Below, piece after piece: positions 1 through 6,675 of a DNA stretch of 8,010 nucleotides. The translations under genes were made by a program, and so were the position numbers. The first letter of the stretch is position 1. Each line of letters begins with the position of its first letter. The notes beneath the pieces were generated by a model that was not told where the DNA came from, did not search any database, and saw only the letters and a program-made list of their open reading frames with translations. Origin of the DNA: an uncultured Planctomycetaceae bacterium (lineage in GTDB: Bacteria; Planctomycetota; Planctomycetia; Pirellulales; UBA1268); NCBI GenBank assembly GCA_903949225.1, contig CAJAYZ010000115.1, positions 1 to 8,010 on the forward strand. Reading direction: 5' to 3'.

Positions 1-181
1 CGGATCGTTCGATGCTCCCATCCCCCGGGCTCCGAACTCTCCCCAGGCCCCGCTCACTCTCCACCCCGCGGCGCGAGGCCTCGGCACCTCTCCCTGCCGC
101 GAACGATTCACTCTCCCGTGCCGATCGACGATGATACGCCGGCCTGACAGCGGGCCCCTTCGAAACCTCGATGGCACCACG
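1..181. other. Non-coding leader upstream of the SbcD-like gene
   Basis: No gene is supported here. The + strand is pyrimidine-rich and carries CTCTCC four times (37, 57, 88 and 111), two of them inside the direct repeat TCACTCTCC (54-62 and 108-116). No good -10/-35 pair is visible; TGATAC at 132-137 is only a poor -10 candidate, 50 nt before the chosen start of the nuclease gene. There is no clear Shine-Dalgarno sequence before ATG 182. The promoter of the nuclease operon is presumably here or further upstream, but I cannot point to it. Confidence 0.35.
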
Positions 182-1384
182 ATGACCAGCTTTCTGCATT
201 CCGCCGATTGGCAACTCGGCAAGCCGTTCGCGCGGATCGCCGACGAGGAGCAGCGCGGCCGTGTGCAGCGCGAGCGGCTCGAGGCGGTCCGCCGGATCGG
301 CGACCTTGCCCGCGAGCGGAAGGCGGCGTTCGTCGTCGTCGCCGGTGACCTCTTCGATTCGGCAACGCCGAAGGATGCCACGATCTCACATGCCCTCGCC
401 GCCATTGGCAGCATCGGCGTGCCGGTCTATGCGATCCCCGGCAACCACGACCACGGCGGCCCCGACAGCCTCTGGGAGCGTCCCTTCTTCCGCCGCCAGC
501 GGGAGGCGGTGGCCCCGAACTTCCACATGCTCCTCGAGCGCCAGCCGATCGAGCGCGACGACGCCGTGATCCTTCCCTGTCCGCTCCTGCGGCGGCACGA
601 GCCCGACGACCCGACCATCTGGCTACGGCGCTGGCAGCCGGGGAGCGGCGACGAGCGGCCGCGGATCGTCATTGCCCACGGCAGCACGCGCTCCTTCGGG
701 GGCGCGACGCTCGGCAACAGCGTCGATGGCGAGGAAGCGGGGCAGGCCAATGCCATCGATCTCGGCCGGCTGCCCCTCGACCAGCTCGACTACATCGCCC
801 TCGGCGACTGGCACGGTTTTCTCAAGGTGGGGGAGAAGGCGTGGTATTCGGGGGCCCACGAGATTGATCGCTTCCCGAAGACCGACCAGCTTCCCGGCCA
901 TGTCGCGGCCGTGACCGTGACGCGCGGGGGGATGCCGGATGTCGAGGCGCTCCCGACGGGAAAGCTCCGCTGGCTGCGGCACGAGGTGGCGCTCGGCGAG
1001 GACGGCCCGACGCTCCTTGATCGACTCCTGCGGGAATCGACCGGGGCACGCTACGACGACTGCCTCGTGGAGCTCGTTCTCTCCGGGGCGGTGTCGCTGG
1101 CCGATCGCGGCCGACTCGACACGCTCCTCGACGACTGGCGCGCGGGGCTTGTCCGTCTCGATCTCGACGATCAGGTGCGGCTCCTGCCTTCCGACGAGGA
1201 AATGCGATCGCTCACGGAACGCAGCGACCCGATCATCTCGCGCGTGGCGGCCGAGTTGTTCGCGAGAAAGGACGCCGGCGGCGACGAGGCGGCTGTGGCC
1301 CTGACGGCGATCCGGCTCCTCCACGGTCTCTGCCACGACGTGGATGGGGCCGCCGCAACCCCAACGAAGGGAGCACCCCGATGA
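182..1384 (+). CDS. SbcD/Mre11-like metallophosphoesterase (DNA repair exonuclease subunit)
   Basis: Predicted cytoplasmic calcineurin-like phosphoesterase of the SbcD/Mre11/YhaO group, 400 residues. It would be the nuclease subunit that trims DNA ends together with the ATPase encoded next. Motifs in order: HSADWQLG (6-13, Asp9), AGDLFD (54-59, Asp56), PGNHDHG (86-92, Asn88/His89), VIAHG (163-167, His166) and LGDWHG (207-212, His211). Compared with Mre11, the motif I His is Gln11 and the first His of GHxH is Asp209. WYSG after residue 220 followed by an acidic DRF segment also fits this nuclease group. Residues of about 265-400 form the capping and C-terminal region; the helix around 373-383 may be the part that docks on the coiled-coil base of the partner. 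I chose ATG 182 because family proteins start just before the HxxDW motif; an in-frame ATG at 131 would add 17 unrelated residues. The stop overlaps the next start as ATGA, which implies translational coupling. The family call is firm; activity with the altered ligands is not shown. Confidence 0.9.
   Translation: MTSFLHSADWQLGKPFARIADEEQRGRVQRERLEAVRRIGDLARERKAAFVVVAGDLFDSATPKDATISHALAAIGSIGVPVYAIPGNHDHGGPDSLWERPFFRRQREAVAPNFHMLLERQPIERDDAVILPCPLLRRHEPDDPTIWLRRWQPGSGDERPRIVIAHGSTRSFGGATLGNSVDGEEAGQANAIDLGRLPLDQLDYIALGDWHGFLKVGEKAWYSGAHEIDRFPKTDQLPGHVAAVTVTRGGMPDVEALPTGKLRWLRHEVALGEDGPTLLDRLLRESTGARYDDCLVELVLSGAVSLADRGRLDTLLDDWRAGLVRLDLDDQVRLLPSDEEMRSLTERSDPIISRVAAELFARKDAGGDEAAVALTAIRLLHGLCHDVDGAAATPTKGAPR
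1369..1373 (+). promoter_or_regulatory. Shine-Dalgarno of the SbcC-like gene
   Basis: GGGAG lies inside the end of the upstream nuclease gene, 7 nt before ATG 1381. It supports that start and the 4-nt ATGA overlap between the two genes. Confidence 0.6.
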
Positions 1385-4092
1385 GGCTCGTCGCGGTGAC
1401 GGTCCGTAATTACCGGATTCACAGGGAGGTGACGGTCCCCTTCGGTGAAGGCCTGACGGTGGTCGCCGGGCCGAACGAGTCGGGGAAGAGCACGCTTGTC
1501 GAGGCGGTCCACCATGCCCTCTTTCTCCGCAGTCGTGTCACCGGCGAGATCGCACAGTCGCTCCGCTCGGCCCACCATGCCGGGCATCCGTCGGTCGTCC
1601 TCGAGTTCGAAGCGGCCGGCAGGCGGCTGACGATCGAGAAATCGTTCGCTGGTGCAAAGGGAACGACGACGCTCAAGGAGCAGGGGGGCAAGACACGCCA
1701 CAACGAGGAGGCGGAGGAGGAGATCCACCGCATCCTCCAGGAGGACGATGCCGGAGGAGGGAAGGGGGCCGCCAAGCAGGTTCGCGGTCGCTGGGCCCAT
1801 CTCTGGGTGTGGCAGGGGACGTCGGGGGCCGATCCAGGCGAGTCGAAGGCTGGGGATCGCTCGATGCAGCGGCTCCGCGAGCGACTCGGACGGATGGGGG
1901 GCGGGAGCGTGCTGGAGTCGGCCGGTGATCGTCGCGTGGCGGCGAGCCTCGAAGACCTCGTCACCGCCACGTTCACCGACAAGGGGAAGCCGAGGACAGG
2001 CTCGGACTTGTTGAAGGCGGGGGACGATCTGGCGACCGTGCGTGCAGCCCGCACCGCGGCCGATGCGGCGCTGGCGGCGCTCGATCAGGCCGTCCGCGAT
2101 GTCGATGCCGCCGACCGGGCGATCGCCGAGGGAACGAACAGCCTCCTGCGGATCCGTGCCGAAATCGACTCGGTCCAGAAGCGCCGCGAGGAACTCACGA
2201 AAGTCGAGGGGACGCTCACCGAAGCGCGGATCGCGGCCGAGGCCGCGCGACGGGCGCACGACGAGCTCGACCGGGCCGACGCCGAGATCCGCGATCTCGA
2301 CATCCGCATCCGGGGGGCCGAGGAGACGCTGCGACCGGCACACGAGGATCTCGGCTGCGCCAAGGCGGCGGAGGTGACGCAGCGATCCCGCTTCGACGCG
2401 GCCCTCGTGGCCCTCCGTGAGCTCACCGCCCGCCACCGGGAGGCGGGAGCGTCGGCTGAGAGGCACGCCCTCGTCGAGCAGGTCGAGCGACAGCGCGTGG
2501 AACGCGCGGGCCTGGCCTCGCGCTGCGATTTGATCGTCGCCCATCGCCAGAGGGCCGACGAGATCCGGGCCGAAGTCCGCCGCTTGCCGCCGGTGAAGGG
2601 GGAGGATGTCGAGAAGCTCGTGGCGCTCGAGCGCGCGGCCGACGCTACGGCGGCGGAATTGCGGGCGATCGCCACGCGCGTCGAGGTGATCACGGCCGAC
2701 GCTCCGGTGCGGCTCGGGGAGACGTCGCTGGTGGCGGGGGGGGCGGAGACGATCACCGCGGAGGCCGAGATCGTGGTCGGCGGCGCGACGCGGCTGCGGG
2801 TGGTGCCTGGGGGCGGCCGGTCGCTCGCGGAATGCACCCGAAAGTCCGAGGTGGCTGCGACAGCGCTCGCCGAACGACTGTCGACGCTCGGTGTCGCTTC
2901 GACCGACCAGGCCCGCCGCGATGCGGCCCGGCTCGCGGGGCTTGCCAACGACCTTCGCGCCGAAGAGAGCACGGTGAAGGGGCTCGGCGACGAGCAGGCG
3001 CTGCGTGAGCTCGCCACCCTCGACGGCGCGATCGCCGAGCTCGACGCGCGCCTCGCGCGCCAAGGAGCCGAGGGATTCACACGGGCGGAGGGGTTGGAGT
3101 TGGCATTGGTCGCCCGGCGCGCGGCCGACGATGAGGTCCATCGGCTGGCCACGGCGCTGGGGGCGGCGACCACCGAGTTCGACGTGGCGAAGACGCTGGC
3201 CGATGGTGCCGTCGCGGAGCATGCCAGGATCGCCGAGTCGATTCGGTCGGCGCAGGACAGCCTCGCCGGATTACGGACGCGCCGGCAGGCGATCGTCGAG
3301 AAAGTGGGGGAGGAGCGGGCCGGCGAGCTTGCCTCGCGCGCGGCGGCCCTCAAGGAGGCGGACGATCGCCTCGCGGTCTCCCAACGGCAGCGGGCAGCGC
3401 TCGAGCCTGAGACCATCGAACGGGATCAGAAGCGGTATCAGAAGTCTCTCGACGAGCGGCAGGACGAGATGCGGCAGGCGGAGATGCGGAGGCAGCTGGC
3501 GTTGGCGATGTTCCACGCCTCGGGCACCTCCGACCCGTCCGAGGACCGGGCCCGGGCGATGGCCCGCGAGGCTCAGGCAATGGCGACGCACGCCCGCCTC
3601 GAGCGCGACGGGCAGGCAGCAAGGCTCCTCCTCGATCTGCTCCGCGAAGGGAAGCAGGCCGTCGAGGATCGATTCATCGAGCCGCTCAAGGCGCGAGTCG
3701 GCGACTATCTCCAGAGTCTCTTCGGGCCGGGGGCGGAGGTGTCGATCGACTTCGAGGGGGGCGAGATCAGCGCGGTGTCGCTCGTCCGGCCTGCCGATGG
3801 CGCCGTGCCGTTCGGCTTCGACACGCTCTCGGGCGGAACGCGCGAGCAGGTTGGGGCGGCCTTAAGACTGGCGATGGCCGAGATCCTCGCCGAAGACCAC
3901 GACGGATGCCTCCCGGTGGTCTTCGACGATGCCTTCGTGAACGCCGATCCGGAGCGGCTCCGCGGGCTGCAGCGCGTGCTCGATCTGGGCGCCCAACGTG
4001 GCCTGCAGGTGGTTGTTCTCACCTGCGATGCGGCGACGTACGATACCCTGGGGGTGGGGATCACCAGGATCCAGCGGCCGGGTGGGGAATGA
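1381..4092 (+). CDS. SbcC/Rad50/YhaN-like coiled-coil ATPase
   Basis: Predicted SMC-like ABC ATPase of 903 residues, partner of the nuclease encoded directly upstream; the complex would bind and process DNA ends. ATPase lobe I holds Walker A GPNESGKST (30-38) and a Q-loop Gln145 in the segment LWVWQG. Two long Ala/Glu/Arg-rich coiled-coil arms follow (about 190-440 and 490-760). Lobe II holds the signature LSGGTREQ (816-823), Walker B LPVVFDDAF (844-852) and a D-loop-like VNAD (853-856). The FDDAFVNAD form and overall architecture resemble B. subtilis YhaN more than E. coli SbcC. Only five cysteines are present (326, 382, 485, 843, 882) and none forms CxxC, so there is no zinc hook. Instead residues of about 441-480, at the coil midpoint, are Val/Gly/Thr-rich and probably beta-strand. 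Asp883 follows TC where related proteins usually have the switch His. Length is close to YhaN and shorter than E. coli SbcC (about 1,050). Confidence 0.9.
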   Translation: MRLVAVTVRNYRIHREVTVPFGEGLTVVAGPNESGKSTLVEAVHHALFLRSRVTGEIAQSLRSAHHAGHPSVVLEFEAAGRRLTIEKSFAGAKGTTTLKEQGGKTRHNEEAEEEIHRILQEDDAGGGKGAAKQVRGRWAHLWVWQGTSGADPGESKAGDRSMQRLRERLGRMGGGSVLESAGDRRVAASLEDLVTATFTDKGKPRTGSDLLKAGDDLATVRAARTAADAALAALDQAVRDVDAADRAIAEGTNSLLRIRAEIDSVQKRREELTKVEGTLTEARIAAEAARRAHDELDRADAEIRDLDIRIRGAEETLRPAHEDLGCAKAAEVTQRSRFDAALVALRELTARHREAGASAERHALVEQVERQRVERAGLASRCDLIVAHRQRADEIRAEVRRLPPVKGEDVEKLVALERAADATAAELRAIATRVEVITADAPVRLGETSLVAGGAETITAEAEIVVGGATRLRVVPGGGRSLAECTRKSEVAATALAERLSTLGVASTDQARRDAARLAGLANDLRAEESTVKGLGDEQALRELATLDGAIAELDARLARQGAEGFTRAEGLELALVARRAADDEVHRLATALGAATTEFDVAKTLADGAVAEHARIAESIRSAQDSLAGLRTRRQAIVEKVGEERAGELASRAAALKEADDRLAVSQRQRAALEPETIERDQKRYQKSLDERQDEMRQAEMRRQLALAMFHASGTSDPSEDRARAMAREAQAMATHARLERDGQAARLLLDLLREGKQAVEDRFIEPLKARVGDYLQSLFGPGAEVSIDFEGGEISAVSLVRPADGAVPFGFDTLSGGTREQVGAALRLAMAEILAEDHDGCLPVVFDDAFVNADPERLRGLQRVLDLGAQRGLQVVVLTCDAATYDTLGVGITRIQRPGGE

Positions 4093-4102
4093 GGATGCCG
4101 TC

Positions 4103-4107
4103 GGGGG
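4103..4107 (+). promoter_or_regulatory. Shine-Dalgarno-like G-run favouring start 4116
   Basis: GGGGG followed by AA lies 8 nt before ATG 4116. The competing start ATG 4089 has only GGTGGGGA touching the start codon, which is too close for a normal ribosome site. This tips the choice to 4116. A reinitiating ribosome at the ATGA of 4089-4092 would not need a Shine-Dalgarno sequence, so the choice is not settled. Confidence 0.4.
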
Positions 4108-4115
4108 AATCTGTC

Positions 4116-5519
4116 ATGACAACAAGCCGGCATGCCGATCGTCTCGGCCCGAGGAGGGCGTTCCTACAATTCGGGCTTTCGACCGTCGGTGGGCTGTCGC
4201 TCCCTGGCATGCTCCGGCTCCGCGCGGAGAGCCCGCGCGGCCGTGGTGGGTCACCGAAGAGCGTGATCATGGTCTGGCAGCCGGGGGGGTGTTCGCATGT
4301 CGACACCTACGACCCCAAGCCCGAGGCGACGGTCGACTACCGTGGCCCCTTCCAGACGATCGCCACAAAGGTGCCGGGCCTGCGATTCACGGAGCTCCTT
4401 CCACGCCAGGCGGCGATCGCCGACCGGCTCACCGTACTCCGGTCGATGTCGCAGACGGCGGGCGGGCATCCGGCCGGATCGATGCAGATGCTCTCCGGCG
4501 ACATGGACACCCAGGACAAGCCCAAGCCCAGGCTTCCTGATTGGATGTGCGTCTCCAATCGCCTCCTCTCCGAGCGCGGACCGCGGGCGAACCCGCTGCC
4601 GCGGTATGTCGGCATCAATCCGCCGCTCGGCTACAACGGCCCCGCCTATCTCGGCGATGCCTGGCGGCCATTCGTCGTCGCCGGTGATCCGAGCGCGCCA
4701 TCGTTCACCGTCCCGAATCTCGGCCTCGGGAGTGCCGCCGAGGAGGATCGCCTCCGCCGCCGCATAGGGATTCGCGGGCAATTCGACTCGCTCGAGCGCA
4801 CGATCGGCAGGCGATTGGAGATGGAGGCGCTCGACGCCTTCGAGGCGCAGGCCCTCGAGCTCCTCACCAGCCGTGAGGCGAGGCATGCCTTCGATCTGAC
4901 CCGCGAGGATGACGCCACCCGCGACCGCTACGGACGCAACGCCTGGGGCCAGCAGTTGCTCATGGCCAGGCGGCTGGTGGAGGCGGGGGTCGACATCGTC
5001 ACCACCGAACTGAGCGGGCCGTTGTGCGGCAGGACCGGCGTCTGGGACGACCACGCCGTCGATCACCACGTCTTCGAGGCCCTCCGCTTCCGGGCCGCGG
5101 CGTATGACAATGCCGTCGCGGCCCTCATCGAGGATATCCACGACCGCGGTCTCGCCGATCGCGTGCTCGTCGTGGTGACCGGGGAGTTCGGGCGAACCCC
5201 GAAGATCAGCTACGGACCGAGCACCGGCGCCGGAAATGCCAGTGGCCCGGCAGGAACGATCCAGCCCGGCCGCGACCATTGGCCACAGGCCTTCTCAAAC
5301 ATCTGGGCAGGCGGCGGGATCGAGCCGGGGCGGGTGATCGGCGCCACCGACAAGCGCGGGGAGCAGGTCGTGGAGCGGCGCTGCACCGCGCAGGATTTCC
5401 TGGCGACGATTTATCACCACCTCGGCATCGATGCGGCCCGGGTCACGATCCCCGATCTCTCCGGGCGGCCGACGGCGCTGGTCGACCACGGACGGCCGAT
5501 CGCCGAGCTTGTCGGCTGA
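4116..5519 (+). CDS. DUF1501 family protein with Tat-type signal
   Basis: Protein of 467 residues in the DUF1501 family, which belongs to the alkaline phosphatase/sulfatase-like fold and is greatly expanded in Planctomycetes. Its biochemical role is unknown. The N-terminus has a twin-arginine motif, RRAFLQFG (13-20), followed by a hydrophobic Gly/Leu/Ser segment, so export by Tat is likely. Family landmarks: VIMVWQPGGCSHVDTYDPK (50-68), an RSMS segment, VVVTGEFGRTPKI (352-364), GRDHWP (385-390), a Gly-rich GGG stretch with GxxxGATD, and near the C-terminus an AQDFLATIYHHLGID stretch. The length is normal and I see no break. The alternative start at ATG 4089 adds nine residues and would overlap the ATPase stop codon as ATGA; with 4116 the gap is 23 nt. 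Either way it probably shares a transcript with the two nuclease genes. DUF1501 genes usually sit beside DUF1549/DUF1553 cytochrome-like genes; none is present here. The family assignment is firm, the function is not. Confidence 0.9.
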   Translation: MTTSRHADRLGPRRAFLQFGLSTVGGLSLPGMLRLRAESPRGRGGSPKSVIMVWQPGGCSHVDTYDPKPEATVDYRGPFQTIATKVPGLRFTELLPRQAAIADRLTVLRSMSQTAGGHPAGSMQMLSGDMDTQDKPKPRLPDWMCVSNRLLSERGPRANPLPRYVGINPPLGYNGPAYLGDAWRPFVVAGDPSAPSFTVPNLGLGSAAEEDRLRRRIGIRGQFDSLERTIGRRLEMEALDAFEAQALELLTSREARHAFDLTREDDATRDRYGRNAWGQQLLMARRLVEAGVDIVTTELSGPLCGRTGVWDDHAVDHHVFEALRFRAAAYDNAVAALIEDIHDRGLADRVLVVVTGEFGRTPKISYGPSTGAGNASGPAGTIQPGRDHWPQAFSNIWAGGGIEPGRVIGATDKRGEQVVERRCTAQDFLATIYHHLGIDAARVTIPDLSGRPTALVDHGRPIAELVG

Positions 5520-5686
5520 CGCTGGCAGTCCCGACATTGGCCCGGTGACAGGTGAGGAAATCTTCCTCTTCCGGCTCACAGAGTCGCCGGTGATGCGGGC
5601 TCCGCGGAAGAAATGAGGTCGAGGGAGACGGGAGTTCGCCTCTCTGGCACCCCGGGCGACCGCCTGTCCACCTTCCACCGCCGGTG

Positions 5687-5692
5687 TATAAC
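5687..5692 (+). promoter_or_regulatory. Candidate -10 element (TATAAC) of the FAS1 gene
   Basis: TATAAC preceded by G sits in the most AT-rich stretch of the window (about 5685-5716), 47 nt before the FAS1 start codon. At a 17-nt spacing the -35 position reads CTGTCC (5664-5669), a poor match. The same hexamer occurs 47 nt before the preferred start of the HAD gene. The inferred transcript would have a leader of roughly 35-40 nt. Confidence 0.45.
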
Positions 5693-5733
5693 TCTCTAAA
5701 GAACGACAATATCCCCCATTCGGAGCCCCTGCC

Positions 5734-6486
5734 ATGCGCTGTTGTGCCTCCTTTCTCCTCGCTGTCGCGGTCACCGTGGCCGCTGGTGTTCCTTCCGCCT
5801 CGGCCGGTGATTGCAACCGGGGCCGGGGCCGGGTCGTCCAAGGCCGTCGCACCCACGCCCCGGCTGCATCCCAGCCTTCTTGGAACAGCCGACAGGTCAC
5901 CGGCAACGGGCACGTCCAGTCGGGCACGGTGGTCCATTCGTCCTCCGTCCCCACCGTCACCGAGCATGTCGTCAGCAACAACTCCGTCATCGTGCAGAGT
6001 GTCCACCCCGAATCGGTCCGCGTTTCTTCCCCGGCGGTCACTCAGACGCCGGTCGTGAAGGCAGCCGCCCTCCCCGACATCGTCGACACGGCGGTCGCGG
6101 CCGGTTCGTTCAAGACACTTGCGGCGGCGCTCGGCGCGGCCGATCTCGTCGGCACGCTCAAAGGCGATGGCCCGTTCACGGTCTTCGCCCCCACTGACGA
6201 TGCCTTTGCCAAGCTTCCCGCCGGCACTGTCGAGGAGCTCCTCAAGCCCGAGAACAAGGACAAGCTCCGCGACATCCTTCTCCTCCATGTCGTTCCTGGC
6301 AAGGTGGCGGCGGCGGACGTCGTCAAGCTGAAGGAAGCCACCACCGCCGGCGGCGGTAAGCTGTCGATCTCCACGACCGATGGCGTGAAGCTGGGCACGG
6401 CCTCGGGATCGGCGACGGTCGTGAAGACCGACATCCCGGCCAAGAATGGCCTGATCCACGTCATCGACTCGGTTCTCCTTCCCTGA
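5734..6486 (+). CDS. Secreted fasciclin (FAS1) domain protein
   Basis: Secreted protein of 250 residues. Residues 1-24 form a Sec signal peptide: Arg2, a hydrophobic core, and Ala-Ser-Ala (22-24) before Gly25. Cys27 is not in a lipobox, so a lipoprotein is unlikely. Residues of about 25-110 are a low-complexity linker rich in Ser, Thr, Val, Gln and His with no recognisable fold. Residues of about 113-250 form one FAS1 domain: DIVDTA at 115, the H1 box TVFAPTDDAF (149-158), the H2 region ILLLHVVPG (181-189), and the closing stretch NGLIHVIDSVLLP at the extreme C-terminus. FAS1 domains act in adhesion and matrix interactions; the ligand here is unknown. GGAG at 5722-5725, 8 nt before the ATG, supports the start. 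The gene looks monocistronic, with a promoter-like element before it and a strong hairpin 27 nt after the stop. Confidence 0.92.
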   Translation: MRCCASFLLAVAVTVAAGVPSASAGDCNRGRGRVVQGRRTHAPAASQPSWNSRQVTGNGHVQSGTVVHSSSVPTVTEHVVSNNSVIVQSVHPESVRVSSPAVTQTPVVKAAALPDIVDTAVAAGSFKTLAAALGAADLVGTLKGDGPFTVFAPTDDAFAKLPAGTVEELLKPENKDKLRDILLLHVVPGKVAAADVVKLKEATTAGGGKLSISTTDGVKLGTASGSATVVKTDIPAKNGLIHVIDSVLLP

Positions 6487-6512
6487 CCGCCGCTCCGACG
6501 AATGCCTTCCAC

Positions 6513-6551
6513 CGACGCTCCCCGGCGCCGTCATGGCTCCGGGGAGCGTCG
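6513..6551 (+). terminator. Rho-independent-type hairpin after the FAS1 gene
   Basis: CGACGCTCCCCGG (6513-6525) pairs perfectly with CCGGGGAGCGTCG (6539-6551), a 13-bp G/C-rich stem. After one C/T mismatch, GCC (6527-6529) pairs with GGC (6535-6537), leaving a 5-nt loop. It begins 27 nt after the FAS1 stop codon. The following tract is only GTCGTTTGTG, so the U-run is weak. The stem is symmetric, but the - strand has no gene ending here, so + strand termination is the natural reading. Confidence 0.75.
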
Positions 6552-6628
6552 TCGTTTGTGGGGCTCCCGGCAGCCTTGGGCACTCCTCGAGCCGCGGGCC
6601 TGGATCCCCAGGAAGAGGCTACGGCGCG

Positions 6629-6634
6629 TATAAC
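6629..6634 (+). promoter_or_regulatory. Candidate -10 element (TATAAC) of the HAD gene
   Basis: TATAAC, again preceded by G, lies 47 nt before ATG 6676, the same distance as the identical hexamer before the FAS1 gene. No matching -35 hexamer is visible at 16-18 nt. It follows the FAS1 terminator, so a separate promoter for the HAD gene makes sense. Confidence 0.45.
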
Positions 6635-6662
6635 AAGCGGCAGGGTTTCTCGAATCGCAGAT

Positions 6663-6668
6663 GGGGAG
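6663..6668 (+). promoter_or_regulatory. Shine-Dalgarno deciding start 6676 of the HAD gene
   Basis: GGGGAG lies 7 nt before ATG 6676. The earlier in-frame ATG 6661 overlaps this site and has no Shine-Dalgarno sequence of its own, so 6676 is preferred. Confidence 0.5.
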
Positions 6669-6675
6669 AAGCAGG

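Noticed and set aside
4..107. 8-bp inverted repeat ATCGTTCG (4-11) and CGAACGAT (100-107) upstream of the nuclease gene
   Set aside because: It is short with an 88-nt separation, so it is compatible with chance and has no further symmetry suggesting an operator.
131..181. N-terminal extension of the nuclease from ATG 131
   Set aside because: The added 17 residues have no match to the family, whose proteins begin a few residues before the first metal motif; neither start has a Shine-Dalgarno sequence.
1171..3222. 683-residue open frame on the - strand opposite the nuclease and ATPase genes
   Set aside because: It lies wholly antisense to genes with clear motifs, its product is Arg/Pro/Leu-rich with no family features, and such frames are expected opposite G/C-rich codons.
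4251..5279. 342-residue - strand open frame opposite the DUF1501 gene
   Set aside because: The + strand carries a complete set of DUF1501 motifs; the antisense product resembles nothing and mirrors the codon bias.
5554..5611. Possible terminator after the DUF1501 gene: GAGGAA/TTCCTC with a 3-nt loop (5554-5568), and the overlapping TCTTCCG/CGGAAGA (5567-5573 with 5605-5611)
   Set aside because: The stems are short (6-7 bp), one has a 31-nt loop, and no T-run follows either. Competing hairpins of this size are common by chance; no termination can be claimed.
5443..6534. 363-residue - strand open frame across the FAS1 gene
   Set aside because: It runs through the FAS1 coding sequence, its terminator and promoter region, and has low-complexity Arg/Gly composition; it is a shadow frame.
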